64,000 bases of DNA from Devosia sp. (GTDB lineage: Bacteria > Pseudomonadota > Alphaproteobacteria > Rhizobiales > Devosiaceae): contig NZ_JAFKHE010000012.1 of NCBI RefSeq assembly GCF_017307495.1, positions 248,001-312,000 on the forward strand, given 5' to 3'. Each line of letters starts with the position of its first letter. The stretch's first letter is position 1. This document shows positions 29,421 to 37,429 of this stretch, piece by piece. The position numbers and the translations under genes are program-made. Below the pieces are notes generated by a model. The model had not been told where the DNA came from and searched no databases. It saw only the letters and a list, made by a program, of their open reading frames with translations.

Positions 29421-29597
29421 ATGGCCGACATCCTGTCACTCTCCAGGGCCCGCAAGGCCAAGGCTCGCGCCGACAAGGAGCAGCTCGCTGCCGAGAACCG
29501 CGTGAAGTTCGGCCGCACGAAAGCCGAAAAGCAGCGCGACGCGGCCGTGCGCAACCTCTCTGAAAAGCGATTGGACGAGACCAGGCGCGAGGAATAG
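29421..29597 (+). CDS. DUF4169 family protein
   Basis: A 58-residue, highly charged protein (MADILSLSRARKAKARAD at its start) with the conserved VKFGRTKAEKQRD segment of the DUF4169 family. It is probably helical and cytoplasmic; no function is known. ATG 29421 is set by AGGAG eight bases upstream. It lies 13 bases after the acetyltransferase gene. Confidence 0.82.
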   Translation: MADILSLSRARKAKARADKEQLAAENRVKFGRTKAEKQRDAAVRNLSEKRLDETRREE

Positions 29598-29630
29598 GGC
29601 AGGGTCATTGCCAGTTCAGGAGTCGTTGCT

Positions 29631-30110
29631 TTGGCCACGCTTTATGATTTCTCCGCCCCCTTGCTCGACGGGACACCGCAACCGCTTTCCGCCTACGCCG
29701 ACAAGGTCGTGCTGGTCGTCAACGTCGCCAGCAAATGCGGCTTCACCCCGCAGTATGCCGGTCTCGAAAAACTCTACGAGACCTACAGGGACCGCGGCCT
29801 CGTCGTCCTCGGCTTCCCCTGCAACCAGTTCGGCGAGCAGGAGCCGGGCACCGAAGCCGAGATCGCCGCCTTCTGCGACCTCAACTACCACGTCACCTTC
29901 CCGATGTTCGGCAAGGTCACCGTCAACGGCCGCAACTCGCTGCCGCTCTATAACTGGTTGAAGCGCAAGGCGCCCGGACTGCTCGGCGTCCAGCTGATCC
30001 CGTGGAACTTCACCAAGTTCCTCGTCGATCGCACCGGCACGAAAGTCCAGCGCTTCGCCTCCAAGACCGAACCCGCCGAACTCGCAGGTCCGATCGAAAA
30101 ACTGCTCTAG
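29631..30110 (+). CDS. Glutathione peroxidase (cysteine type)
   Basis: Thiol peroxidase of the glutathione peroxidase family, 159 residues. The peroxidatic residue is C36 (VASKCGFTPQY), not selenocysteine; Q66 in FPCNQFGEQEPG, W125 and N126 in PWNFTKF complete the catalytic tetrad. C82 is placed where a resolving cysteine occurs in thioredoxin-dependent members, so thioredoxin rather than glutathione may be the reductant. The TTG start has AGGAG about nine bases upstream. It is the last plus-strand gene before a convergent small gene. Confidence 0.92.
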   Translation: MATLYDFSAPLLDGTPQPLSAYADKVVLVVNVASKCGFTPQYAGLEKLYETYRDRGLVVLGFPCNQFGEQEPGTEAEIAAFCDLNYHVTFPMFGKVTVNGRNSLPLYNWLKRKAPGLLGVQLIPWNFTKFLVDRTGTKVQRFASKTEPAELAGPIEKLL

Positions 30111-30119
30111 CGGCGTCGC

Positions 30120-30287
30120 TCAGTGGTGCGGTGCGGAACTCTTGATCTTGTGCTGCAGGCGCCGCCGCTCGGCCCGCGTCTCGTGCCGCTCCTCGCGGTC
30201 GACAACCCGCCCCCGCCAGAACAGAGTCGCGCCCCAAAGCACAAAGCCGATCAGAACGACCGCGCCCAGATAGATCCCCGCATGCAT
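30120..30287 (-). CDS. Small single-pass membrane protein
   Basis: A 55-residue protein with one hydrophobic helix (GIYLGAVVLIGFVLWGATLFW, about residues 4-23) followed by a strongly charged tail rich in Arg, Glu and His. It has an excellent ribosome binding site (GGAGGAGGGG ending about six bases before ATG 30287), which is the main argument that it is real. No family is recognised. It converges on the peroxidase gene with a nine-base gap. Confidence 0.65.
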   Translation of the reverse strand: MHAGIYLGAVVLIGFVLWGATLFWRGRVVDREERHETRAERRRLQHKIKSSAPHH

Positions 30288-30358
30288 CTGACCCCTCCTC
30301 CAAGGGACTGATGTGCTCAATCTAGCGCCGTTCCCGAGAACGCACCACACCCACGGGC

Positions 30359-30438
30359 TGTCATCCCTGCGGAGGCAGGGATCCAAGCCTCCGCCAGCGC
30401 CGGCCGGGAGATGGATCCCGGCGTTCGCCGGGATGACA
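30359..30438. repeat. REP-like palindromic element
   Basis: An 80-base element bounded by TGTCATCCC and GGGATGACA, with additional inner dyads (CTGCGGAGGCAG and CCCGGCGTTCGCCGGG). It is a diverged member of the GTCATYCCC family and sits between the small membrane protein gene and the decarboxylase terminator. Confidence 0.7.
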
Positions 30439-30466
30439 ACGGGTTCGTGGCAAGAGACTGCGCCCC

Positions 30467-30497
30467 CAAAAACAAAGACCCCCGCTCACGCGGGGGC
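30467..30497 (-). terminator. Intrinsic terminator after the ornithine/lysine decarboxylase gene
   Basis: On the minus strand a perfect 7-bp stem (30479-30485 with 30490-30496) is followed by TCTTTGTTTTT. It starts 26 bases after the decarboxylase stop codon. Confidence 0.85.
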
Positions 30498-30522
30498 CTT
30501 CGTTGTCTCGTCCTGACAGCCA

Positions 30523-31701
30523 CTACTCCGCCGGCGCCATGTCCTTGCCGGTATAGACTTCGTCGACCCAGTACTGGTCGCGGCGCCAGAAGCCGTTGAA
30601 TGGCGTCAGCGAGGCCTGGGTGTAGGCGCCCATCAGGCCGAACTCGATCCAGTCGTCCTCGTCCACGTCCGAGGGCAGGGTGAAGATCTGCGGCAGCACG
30701 TCATAGCTGTCGCAGGTCGGGCCCCAGATGGTGAAGTCCGAGAACTCGCCATCGTTGTCGTGCAGCCGCGGCCCGCGCCAGACGCGCGTCGGCGGCGTGA
30801 AGTGCATGAACTTCACTTCCATCAGCGCGCCGTAGGCGCCGTCGTTGAGATACACCGACTGCCCGCCGCGCTGGTGCTTCACCCGCAGCAGCAGCGAGGT
30901 GGACGACGTCACCAGCGCCCGGCCGGGCTCGATGATCAGCTCCGGCTTGTGACCGCCGAAATTGTCTTTCACCGCCTGCGCGATGGTCTCGAAGTAGTAG
31001 TCCATCGGCGGCGCTTCGGACGTCGGGTAGGGGGCCGGATAGCCGCCACCGATGTTCAACCGCTTCAGCGTGATCCCCGATTCCTCGGCGATCTTTGCCG
31101 CTGCCGCGATGTGGCGCTCGTAGGCGTAGACGTCCTCGCACTGCGAGCCGACGTGGAAGCACAGCGAGGGCGTGTAGCCCATCTGCTCGACCAGCTTGAC
31201 GATCTCGGCCGCGCCGTCCTGCATCACGCCGAACTTGATGCCGAAGTCATACGACTTCAGGGCCTTGCCGGCCTTGAAGCGCGTCGTAACCTCGATATCG
31301 CGGCTCGGCGACACCACGGCAGCCAGCTGGTCCAGTTGCTGCGGATGGTCGATAGTGAACGAGCGGACCCCGAACTCGTTGTAGGCGCGCTCGATCTCGC
31401 GCTTGTTCTTGATCGGGTTGTTGTAGTGCATCGCCGCGCCCGGAGCGTAGTCGCGGACGAGCTCCATTTCCATGTTGGAGGCGACGTCGAAGGCCTTGAG
31501 CCCTTCCTCGTGCAGCTGCCGGATGATGTGCGGCGACGGATTGCACTTCACCGCATAGGTCAGCAGCCCGTCGAACCCCTTCTTGAACACCTTGACGGAC
31601 CGATGCAACTCCCTGGAGGAGAACAGGAAGCTCGGAAAATCCGGCTCCTCGGAAGCGATCAGCGCGGAGGTGTTGGCGTAGACCGTGGTCGGCTCAGTCA
31701 T
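30523..31701 (-). CDS. Ornithine/lysine decarboxylase (PLP fold type III)
   Basis: PLP-dependent decarboxylase making putrescine (or cadaverine) for polyamine synthesis. The 392-residue protein is of the eukaryotic-like ODC/alanine-racemase fold. K52 in TYAVKCNP binds PLP, H183 (FHVGSQC) stacks on it, IGGGYP (217-222) and IEPGRALV (257-264) bind phosphate, and C330-D331 in WGPTCDSYD supply the active-site cysteine and acid. It is flanked by its own terminator and a likely promoter, so it is probably monocistronic. Ornithine versus lysine preference cannot be settled from sequence by eye. Confidence 0.92.
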   Translation of the reverse strand: MTEPTTVYANTSALIASEEPDFPSFLFSSRELHRSVKVFKKGFDGLLTYAVKCNPSPHIIRQLHEEGLKAFDVASNMEMELVRDYAPGAAMHYNNPIKNKREIERAYNEFGVRSFTIDHPQQLDQLAAVVSPSRDIEVTTRFKAGKALKSYDFGIKFGVMQDGAAEIVKLVEQMGYTPSLCFHVGSQCEDVYAYERHIAAAAKIAEESGITLKRLNIGGGYPAPYPTSEAPPMDYYFETIAQAVKDNFGGHKPELIIEPGRALVTSSTSLLLRVKHQRGGQSVYLNDGAYGALMEVKFMHFTPPTRVWRGPRLHDNDGEFSDFTIWGPTCDSYDVLPQIFTLPSDVDEDDWIEFGLMGAYTQASLTPFNGFWRRDQYWVDEVYTGKDMAPAE

Positions 31702-31764
31702 GGGCGGCTAACCTTTCAGGGGGTCCGGGGGATAACCTCGGTTTGGGTGAAAAACGAGCGCTGC

Positions 31765-31792
31765 ATATAGGGCCAATACCCCCCTGTCGCAA
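31765..31792 (-). promoter_or_regulatory. Candidate sigma-70 promoter for the decarboxylase gene
   Basis: On the minus strand TTGCGA and CTATAT are separated by 16 bases. The predicted 5' leader to the start codon at 31701 would be about 55 bases. It shares the 197-base gap with the divergent degP gene. Confidence 0.45.
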
Positions 31793-31898
31793 CGTCATAT
31801 TTGGTCGATTGCCAAACGGTAATGCTGGGGCCAAAAAGGCGCCGGATTCAGGGCGTTTGTCGATCTGTCCAACAGTAAACTCAGCGCGGGAAATCACA

Positions 31899-33425
31899 AT
31901 GTCCAGCAAGGGTTGGTTCATGGCGCTCGCGGGCGCCGTCGTCGGGGCGGCAGCGGTGATCGGCTACGCCGAGCTTTCGAGTCGCCCCCCGACCGGGGTA
32001 CCCGCCAGCGCAGCGGTGGCGACCGTGACCGCGCCCGTCCAGACGGCGCAGGCAACGGTCACCGCACCCGCTCCGGCTGAAACCGCCCCCACCAAGGCAC
32101 CTCCGCCCTCGCGCACGGAGATGCAGATGAGCTTCGCCCCCGTGGTGAAGGCGGTCACGCCCTCCGTGGTCAACGTCTATGCCACCACCATCAGCCAGGG
32201 TGCCAGTTCGCCCTTCCTCAACGATCCGTTCTTCCAGCAGTTCTTCGGCAACGGCGGCCCGTTCATGCAGAGCCGCCCGCAGAAGTCGCAGTCGCTGGGC
32301 TCGGGCGTCATTGTCGACGGGGCCGGCGTCATCCTCACCAACCACCACGTCATCGATGGCGCCACCGACATCCGCGTCGCTACCAATGACGGGCAGGAAT
32401 ACGCCGTCGACCTCGTCCTCGACGATCCCAAGACCGATCTCGCCGTGCTCCGCGTCAAGGACCCCAAGGGCGCCAGCTTCCCGGCGCTCAGCTTCGCCGA
32501 TTCCGACCAGCTCGAGGTCGGCGACCTCGTCCTTGCCATCGGCAACCCGTTCGGCGTGGGTCAGACCGTCACCTCCGGGATCGTCTCCGCGCTGGCCCGC
32601 ACCGGCGTCGAGAGCGACAACTACGAGTTCTTCATCCAGACCGACGCGGCCATCAATCCGGGCAATTCCGGTGGTGCGCTCGTCGATCTGAGCGGCCACC
32701 TCGTCGGCATCAACACCGCCATCGTCTCGCGTTCCGGCGGCTCGGTCGGCATCGGCTTCGCCATTCCCGCCAACATGGCCAAGCTCGTTGCCGAAACCGG
32801 CATCGCCGGTGGGGCGCTGGTCCGCCCATGGTTCGGCGCCCGCATGCAGGCGGTCACTGCCGATCTTGCCGACAGCCTCGGCCTTGGCCAGGCCCGCGGC
32901 GCCCTGATCAGCGAGCTCGCTCCCGGCGGTCCGGCCCAGCAGGACGGCTTCCAGGACGGCGACGTCATCCTGTCGGTCGACGGCTTTGCCATCGAGCAGC
33001 CGAGCGCCTTCGATTTCCGCCTCGCCACCAAGCCGGTCGGCGCCACCGCCGACATCAAGTTCTTCCGCGGCGGCAAGACCCAGGACAAGGTAGTCACCCT
33101 CGTGGCCCCGCCCGACGGCGGCAAGCCCGTCACCGTCTCGGGTAACACCCGCTTCTCCGGGACCACGGTTGAAACGGTCACCGCCGCCGTCGCTCAGGAA
33201 CTCGGCCTGCCCTACGACGCCCGCGCCGTCGTGGTGCGCAAGGTCGAGGCCGGCTCGCCCGCCGACGACATGGGATTGCGGGCAGGGGATCTCATCCTCT
33301 CCCTGAACGGCCAGAACACCGCGGACGCCGAAACCTTTGGCAAACTCGCCAATGATCGTCCGCGCAGCTGGAGCGTCGTGCTACAGCGGGGCGGTCGCAC
33401 CATCCGCGCCGAGGTCAGTGGCTGA
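31899..33425 (+). CDS. degP: DegP/DegQ-type periplasmic serine protease
   Basis: HtrA-family protease-chaperone of the envelope. The 508-residue product has an N-terminal hydrophobic anchor or signal sequence (about 7-24), an Ala/Pro/Thr-rich linker, a trypsin-like domain with the triad H150 (TNHHV), D180 (KTDLAVL) and S257 (GNSGG), and two PDZ domains (about 300-390 and 420-505). The ATG at 31899 leads directly into the hydrophobic segment. The rarA ATG follows its stop with no gap. Confidence 0.95.
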   Translation: MSSKGWFMALAGAVVGAAAVIGYAELSSRPPTGVPASAAVATVTAPVQTAQATVTAPAPAETAPTKAPPPSRTEMQMSFAPVVKAVTPSVVNVYATTISQGASSPFLNDPFFQQFFGNGGPFMQSRPQKSQSLGSGVIVDGAGVILTNHHVIDGATDIRVATNDGQEYAVDLVLDDPKTDLAVLRVKDPKGASFPALSFADSDQLEVGDLVLAIGNPFGVGQTVTSGIVSALARTGVESDNYEFFIQTDAAINPGNSGGALVDLSGHLVGINTAIVSRSGGSVGIGFAIPANMAKLVAETGIAGGALVRPWFGARMQAVTADLADSLGLGQARGALISELAPGGPAQQDGFQDGDVILSVDGFAIEQPSAFDFRLATKPVGATADIKFFRGGKTQDKVVTLVAPPDGGKPVTVSGNTRFSGTTVETVTAAVAQELGLPYDARAVVVRKVEAGSPADDMGLRAGDLILSLNGQNTADAETFGKLANDRPRSWSVVLQRGGRTIRAEVSG

Positions 33426-34736
33426 ATGCAATCCCTGTTCGATGATGCCGCGCCGCGCCCGCTCGCCGAGGCGTTGCGGCCGCAGCGCCTCGCCGACGTC
33501 ATCGGGCAGGATCACCTGCTTGGCCCCAACGGCCCGATCGGCCGCATGGTCGCCGCCGGCCGCGTCTCGTCGTTCATCCTGTGGGGCCCGCCCGGCGTCG
33601 GCAAGACAACGATTGCCCGCCTCGTCGCCAAGGAAGTAGGCCTCGATTTCGTGCAGCTCTCGGCCGTCCTCTCGGGCGTCGCCGACCTGCGCAAGGTGAT
33701 CGCCGACGCCAAGGCGCTGCGGCTCGGGGCCGGACGCCAGACGGTGATGTTCGTCGACGAACTCCACCGCTTCAACCGCAACGTGCAAGACGCGCTGCTG
33801 CCGCATGTCGAGGACGGCACGGTCATCCTCATCGGCGCCACTACCGAAAACCCCAGCTTCTCGATGGTCGCCGCGCTGCTGTCGCGCGCCAAGGTCTACA
33901 CCCTGCGCCGCTTCGAAAAGCCCGACCTCACCATCCTTGCCCAGCGCGCCGAGGAGTTCGTCGGCAAGAAGCTGCCGGTGACCGACGAGGCGCGCGACGC
34001 CATGCTCGACATGGCCGACGGCGATGGCCGCTACCTCATCGGCCTCTGCGAGGAGCTGTTCGCGCTCCCCGAAGGCACGCAGCTCGATGTCGCCGGCCTC
34101 GCCGAGACCGTGCAGAAGCGCGCTCCGGTCTACGACAAGGGCCAGGAGGAGCACTACAACCTCCTCAGCTGCTTCCATAAATCGCTGCGCGGCTCGGACG
34201 TGCAGGCGGCGATGTACTGGGCCCAGCGCATGCTGGTCGGCGGCGAGCATCCCGACACCATCTTCCGCCGTCTCGCCTGCGCCGCCTCGGAAGACGTCGG
34301 CATGGCCGACCCGCAGGCCATGGTGCAGGTGATCACCGCCTGGACCGCCTTCGATCGCACCGGCCTGCCCGAGGGCGAGCTTTTCATGGCCCAGGCCATC
34401 GCCTACGTCGCGACGGCGCCGAAGTCCAACGCCGCCCATGTCGGCTTCGCCGCCGCCAAGCAACTCGCCATGCAGACCGGCTCGCTCGCCCCGCCCATGC
34501 ACATCCTCAACGCGCCCACGAAGCTGATGAAGGAACTCGGCTACAACAAGGGCTACCGCTACGATCACGACTGGCCCGATGCCTTCTCCGGCCAGGAATT
34601 CTTCCCCGACGAACTCGCCGCCCACCGTCCCGAATTCTACAAGCCGAACGAACGCGGCTTCGAACGCGAAGTGATCAAGCGGCTGGATTTCTGGGCAAGC
34701 CGGCGGGAACAGAGGAAGGAAGATGAGCGCGAGTAG
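33426..34736 (+). CDS. rarA: Replication-associated recombination protein RarA (MgsA)
   Basis: AAA+ ATPase of the RarA/MgsA/WRNIP1 family acting at stalled replication forks. The 436-residue protein has Walker A GPPGVGKTT (residues 54-62), Walker B MFVDELHRFN (about 108-117), sensor GATTENPSF, and the family's C-terminal tetramerisation domain with GEHPDTIFRRL and NKGYRYDHDWPDAFSGQEFFPDEL. It directly abuts degP upstream and ends exactly where the convergent brnA gene ends, with no intervening bases. Confidence 0.95.
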   Translation: MQSLFDDAAPRPLAEALRPQRLADVIGQDHLLGPNGPIGRMVAAGRVSSFILWGPPGVGKTTIARLVAKEVGLDFVQLSAVLSGVADLRKVIADAKALRLGAGRQTVMFVDELHRFNRNVQDALLPHVEDGTVILIGATTENPSFSMVAALLSRAKVYTLRRFEKPDLTILAQRAEEFVGKKLPVTDEARDAMLDMADGDGRYLIGLCEELFALPEGTQLDVAGLAETVQKRAPVYDKGQEEHYNLLSCFHKSLRGSDVQAAMYWAQRMLVGGEHPDTIFRRLACAASEDVGMADPQAMVQVITAWTAFDRTGLPEGELFMAQAIAYVATAPKSNAAHVGFAAAKQLAMQTGSLAPPMHILNAPTKLMKELGYNKGYRYDHDWPDAFSGQEFFPDELAAHRPEFYKPNERGFEREVIKRLDFWASRREQRKEDERE

Positions 34737-35042
34737 CTAAAGGCCTACCGCCTTTCGAAGGATGGCATTCGCGCGTTCCCGCCAATCCTTGCCCTCGCTC
34801 TGCAGCTTCTTGGCTACATCGGGATCGAGCACGACAACGTCGGTGACCTTCGGGTCGCCGACGACTGTGATTCCCCTCTCTCGAATGCTCTTTGCCAGCT
34901 CCGGGAACACCTGGGGGAAAGGCTTGGCATTGCGGAAATCCTCCGCCGTCCATTCAGGGTTGTCCGGGTCTTCGGCAATGCCGCGTTGAATCCGGGCCTC
35001 CTCCTCGTCCGTGAGCTCAGGAACCCTCTTGTGCTTCTGCAT
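34737..35042 (-). CDS. brnA: BrnA-family antitoxin
   Basis: Antitoxin partner of BrnT and probable DNA-binding autorepressor. The 101-residue protein has the family signature ELTDEEEARIQRGIAEDPDNPEWTAEDF in its first half (DUF4415) and a C-terminal ribbon-helix-helix-like segment with VTVVGDPKVTDVVVLD and WRERANAILRKAVG. Its start lies 26 bases inside the 3' end of brnT, the usual toxin-first arrangement of this system. It converges on rarA with a zero-base gap. Confidence 0.85.
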   Translation of the reverse strand: MQKHKRVPELTDEEEARIQRGIAEDPDNPEWTAEDFRNAKPFPQVFPELAKSIRERGITVVGDPKVTDVVVLDPDVAKKLQSEGKDWRERANAILRKAVGL

Positions 35043-35298
35043 ATTCCCGCCTTTCCGCGCGACTGGCCCGCCGCAGGCTAGTCAAAGACAGTGCCTCCGC
35101 ACCGAGTCCGGAGAATACTGCCGCGACGAGATCGGCATCAAGAACGCCGATTGCAGGAAATCGGCGATGACCGTGCTCACTGGAATAGGACGGACGCAGA
35201 ACAGCGCTTCTCCACTCGAACCGCTTGATGGCGACAAAATCCCACCCATGTCTTTGAAGGTTGCGCTGACGCTTCTCGTCGTCCCATTCGATATGCAT
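35017..35298 (-). CDS. brnT: BrnT-family ribonuclease toxin
   Basis: Type II toxin with a RelE-like ribonuclease fold. The 93-residue protein starts with the typical WDDEKRQRNLQRHGWDF and ends with SLRRASRAERREYAEA, which matches the conserved SxRxAtrrERrxYE motif carrying active-site Arg and Glu residues. GGGGG lies five bases before ATG 35298. The central strand (ADLVAAVF) is less like the usual VxYTxR, so activity should not be assumed. brnA overlaps its 3' end. Confidence 0.85.
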   Translation of the reverse strand: MHIEWDDEKRQRNLQRHGWDFVAIKRFEWRSAVLRPSYSSEHGHRRFPAIGVLDADLVAAVFSGLGAEALSLTSLRRASRAERREYAEAQEGS

Positions 35299-35313
35299 GA
35301 CAGCCCCCGTGAC

Positions 35314-35341
35314 GACACTGGCATTGGCGCGTGCACTTGTC
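35314..35341 (-). promoter_or_regulatory. Candidate operator of the brnTA promoter
   Basis: An imperfect inverted repeat with 10-base arms (35314-35323 and 35332-35341; seven of ten positions pair) and an 8-base spacer lies 16 bases before the brnT start. BrnA proteins autoregulate through inverted repeats in this position, so this is a plausible site, but the match is imperfect. Confidence 0.3.
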
Positions 35342-35354
35342 TATTGAACCCCCC

Positions 35355-35732
35355 ATGATCCCATATCTCCTCGTCGGCATAGGCGGCGCGCTCGGCGCGA
35401 TGTTCCGTTACGGTGCACAGGTCGCCATCGGCAGCCTGCCGAACGGCTTTCCCGTCTCGACCTTCCTCATCAACATCGTCGGCTCCGTCGCCATGGGCGT
35501 GCTCGTCGGCGTCCTCGCCAGGACCACGCCGCAGTATCAGAACGAGATCCGGCTGTTCGTCGCGGTCGGCATTTTCGGCGGCTTCACCACCTTCTCGAGC
35601 TTCTCGCTGGACGCCATCACCCTGATCGAGCGCGGCGACATCCTGCTTGCCGGTGTCTATGTCGTCGGCTCGGTACTCCTCGCCATCGCCGGCCTGTGGA
35701 TGGGCCTGCTTGCCGTGCGGGTGGCGCTATGA
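35355..35732 (+). CDS. crcB: Fluoride exporter CrcB
   Basis: Fluc-type fluoride channel. The 125-residue protein has four membrane helices and the family motifs GGALGAMFRYG (about 10-20), TFLINIVGSVAMG (about 36-48, with the conserved Asn) and GGFTTFSSFSLD (about 76-87, with the phenylalanine box). ATG 35355 is the natural start; an upstream in-frame ATG at 35331 would add eight polar residues. No fluoride riboswitch is visible upstream. The stop overlaps the next ATG. Confidence 0.94.
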   Translation: MIPYLLVGIGGALGAMFRYGAQVAIGSLPNGFPVSTFLINIVGSVAMGVLVGVLARTTPQYQNEIRLFVAVGIFGGFTTFSSFSLDAITLIERGDILLAGVYVVGSVLLAIAGLWMGLLAVRVAL

Positions 35733-36715
35733 GCGGCGTGCGCCAGCAGGTCGTCGCCCGCGACGAGGACGGCATGCGGCTCGACCGCTGGTTCCAGACG
35801 CATTTCCCGCATCTGACCTTCGGCCACCTGCAGAAGCTGCTGCGCTCCGGCCAGGTGCGCGTCGATTCCGGCCGCGTGAAGACCAGCACCCGCCTCGTCG
35901 CCGGCCAGGTTGTGCGCGTCCCGCCGATCGAGGCAGCGCCCGAAAAGCCCGAGGGCGCCGTCAATTCCAAGGACGCGGAGTTCCTGCGCTCCATCATCCT
36001 CTACGAGGACGACGACCTGTACGTGTTCAACAAGCCCCACGGCCTCGCGTCGCAGGGCGGTAGCGGCACGAAGCGCCATATGGATGGGTTGCTCAAGAGC
36101 CTGCCGAACAAGAAGGGCGAGGCCCCGCGCCTCGTCCACCGGCTCGACCGCGACACTTCGGGCTGCCTCGTCGTCGCCAAGACCAAGGCCGCCGCGACGC
36201 ACTTCGGCACGGTCTTTTCCTCCCGTCAGGCGCGCAAGATCTACTGGGCCGTGGTGTGGGGCAATCCGCACCCCAAGCAGGGCTCGATCTCCTGCTTCCT
36301 CGCCAAGCAGGCGACCACCGACGGCGAACAGATGGTGGTCGTCCCGCAGGGCACGCCCGGCGCCCAGCATTCGATGAGCTACTACTCCACCACCGACACG
36401 GCCGCCCGCCGCTTCGCCTGGGTCACGCTCAAACCGGTCACCGGCCGCACCCACCAGCTGCGCGTCCACATGGCCCAGCTCGGCAACCCGATCATGGGCG
36501 ACCCGCGCTACTTCAACATCGAGAACTGGGAAGCGCCGGAGGAGATCTCGAAGGGCCTGCACCTGCACGCCCGGCGCATCCGGCTGCCGCTCCGCAACGG
36601 CCAGTACCTGGACGTCTCTGCCCCGCTCCCGCCGCACATGCAGGCCACCTTCGACGTGCTCGGCTTCGACGCCGATCGTTACGACGTCCAGGACACCGAC
36701 CCCGAGGACGCGTGA
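35729..36715 (+). CDS. rluC: RluA-family 23S rRNA pseudouridine synthase (RluC-like)
   Basis: Isomerises uridine to pseudouridine in 23S rRNA. The 328-residue protein has an N-terminal S4 RNA-binding domain (about 15-70) and the RluA catalytic domain with catalytic D140 in PRLVHRLDRDTSGCLV. The GRTHQLRVHMA motif near residue 245 is also typical. RluC and RluD targets cannot be distinguished here with certainty. The ATG overlaps the crcB stop (ATGA). Confidence 0.9.
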   Translation: MSGVRQQVVARDEDGMRLDRWFQTHFPHLTFGHLQKLLRSGQVRVDSGRVKTSTRLVAGQVVRVPPIEAAPEKPEGAVNSKDAEFLRSIILYEDDDLYVFNKPHGLASQGGSGTKRHMDGLLKSLPNKKGEAPRLVHRLDRDTSGCLVVAKTKAAATHFGTVFSSRQARKIYWAVVWGNPHPKQGSISCFLAKQATTDGEQMVVVPQGTPGAQHSMSYYSTTDTAARRFAWVTLKPVTGRTHQLRVHMAQLGNPIMGDPRYFNIENWEAPEEISKGLHLHARRIRLPLRNGQYLDVSAPLPPHMQATFDVLGFDADRYDVQDTDPEDA

Positions 36716-36769
36716 TTGCGTGACATGCCCGACCGATTGTGGTTCTGAACGGGCCTCAAGGAGTACCCC

Positions 36770-37429
36770 ATGCGGCTCGTCGTCTTTGACCTCGATGGCA
36801 CCCTCATCGACTCGGTCGCCCTGATCGTCGAAACGGTCACCGAAGCCTTCACCGCCGTCGGACAGACGGTTCCGACCGAACAGCAGATTCGCGCCATCTC
36901 CGGCATCACCGCCCGCGAGGCCATGGGCATCCTCGCCCCAGGCAGCGACGCCGAGCGGGTGGAGACCATCCTGCAGTCCTACCGCAGCCACTACCAGGCG
37001 CGCGCCGGCGTCTCGCGCGAGCCGCTTTTTGCCGGCGCCCTCGCTGCCCTCGACCGCCTGCAGGCGCAGCCCGAGACCGTGCTCGCCGTCGCGACCGGCA
37101 AGGGCTATCGCGGCGCCGTCACCCTGCTCGAGCGGCACGCCATCATCGATCGCTTCCAATCCATCCAGACCCCCGACCACAATCGCGGCAAGCCCGATCC
37201 GCAGATGATCGAAACCGCCATGGAGAAGGCAGGCATCGGCCGCGAGGCCACCGTGATGATCGGCGACACCGTGCACGACATGAAGATGGCGCGCTCCGCC
37301 GGCGTGAAAGCGCTCGGCGTCGCCTGGGGCTACCACGAGATCGCCGAACTCACCGACGCCGGTGCCCACCTCGTCATCGAGCGCTTCGACGACCTCGACG
37401 GGGCGATCGACCAGTTGCTGGAGGCATGA
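36770..37429 (+). CDS. HAD-superfamily phosphatase, phosphoglycolate phosphatase-like
   Basis: The 219-residue protein has all four HAD motifs: D7xD9 in VFDLDGTLIDS, the threonine in AVATGKG near residue 109, the lysine in RGKPDPQM near 143, and GDTVHDMKMA near 165. The helical cap between motifs 1 and 2 makes it subfamily IA, close to Gph. The substrate is unknown. Its stop overlaps the start of the ATP12 gene; this pairing is common in alphaproteobacteria. Confidence 0.9.
   Translation: MRLVVFDLDGTLIDSVALIVETVTEAFTAVGQTVPTEQQIRAISGITAREAMGILAPGSDAERVETILQSYRSHYQARAGVSREPLFAGALAALDRLQAQPETVLAVATGKGYRGAVTLLERHAIIDRFQSIQTPDHNRGKPDPQMIETAMEKAGIGREATVMIGDTVHDMKMARSAGVKALGVAWGYHEIAELTDAGAHLVIERFDDLDGAIDQLLEA

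Noticed and set aside
31702..31898. speF-type leader RNA upstream of the ornithine/lysine decarboxylase
   Set aside because: A speF-type RNA is known in alphaproteobacteria, but the likely promoter leaves a leader of only about 55 bases and I could not recognise the motif.
35299..35354. Fluoride riboswitch upstream of crcB
   Set aside because: The gap between brnT and crcB is only 56 bases and shows none of the conserved fluoride-aptamer segments.
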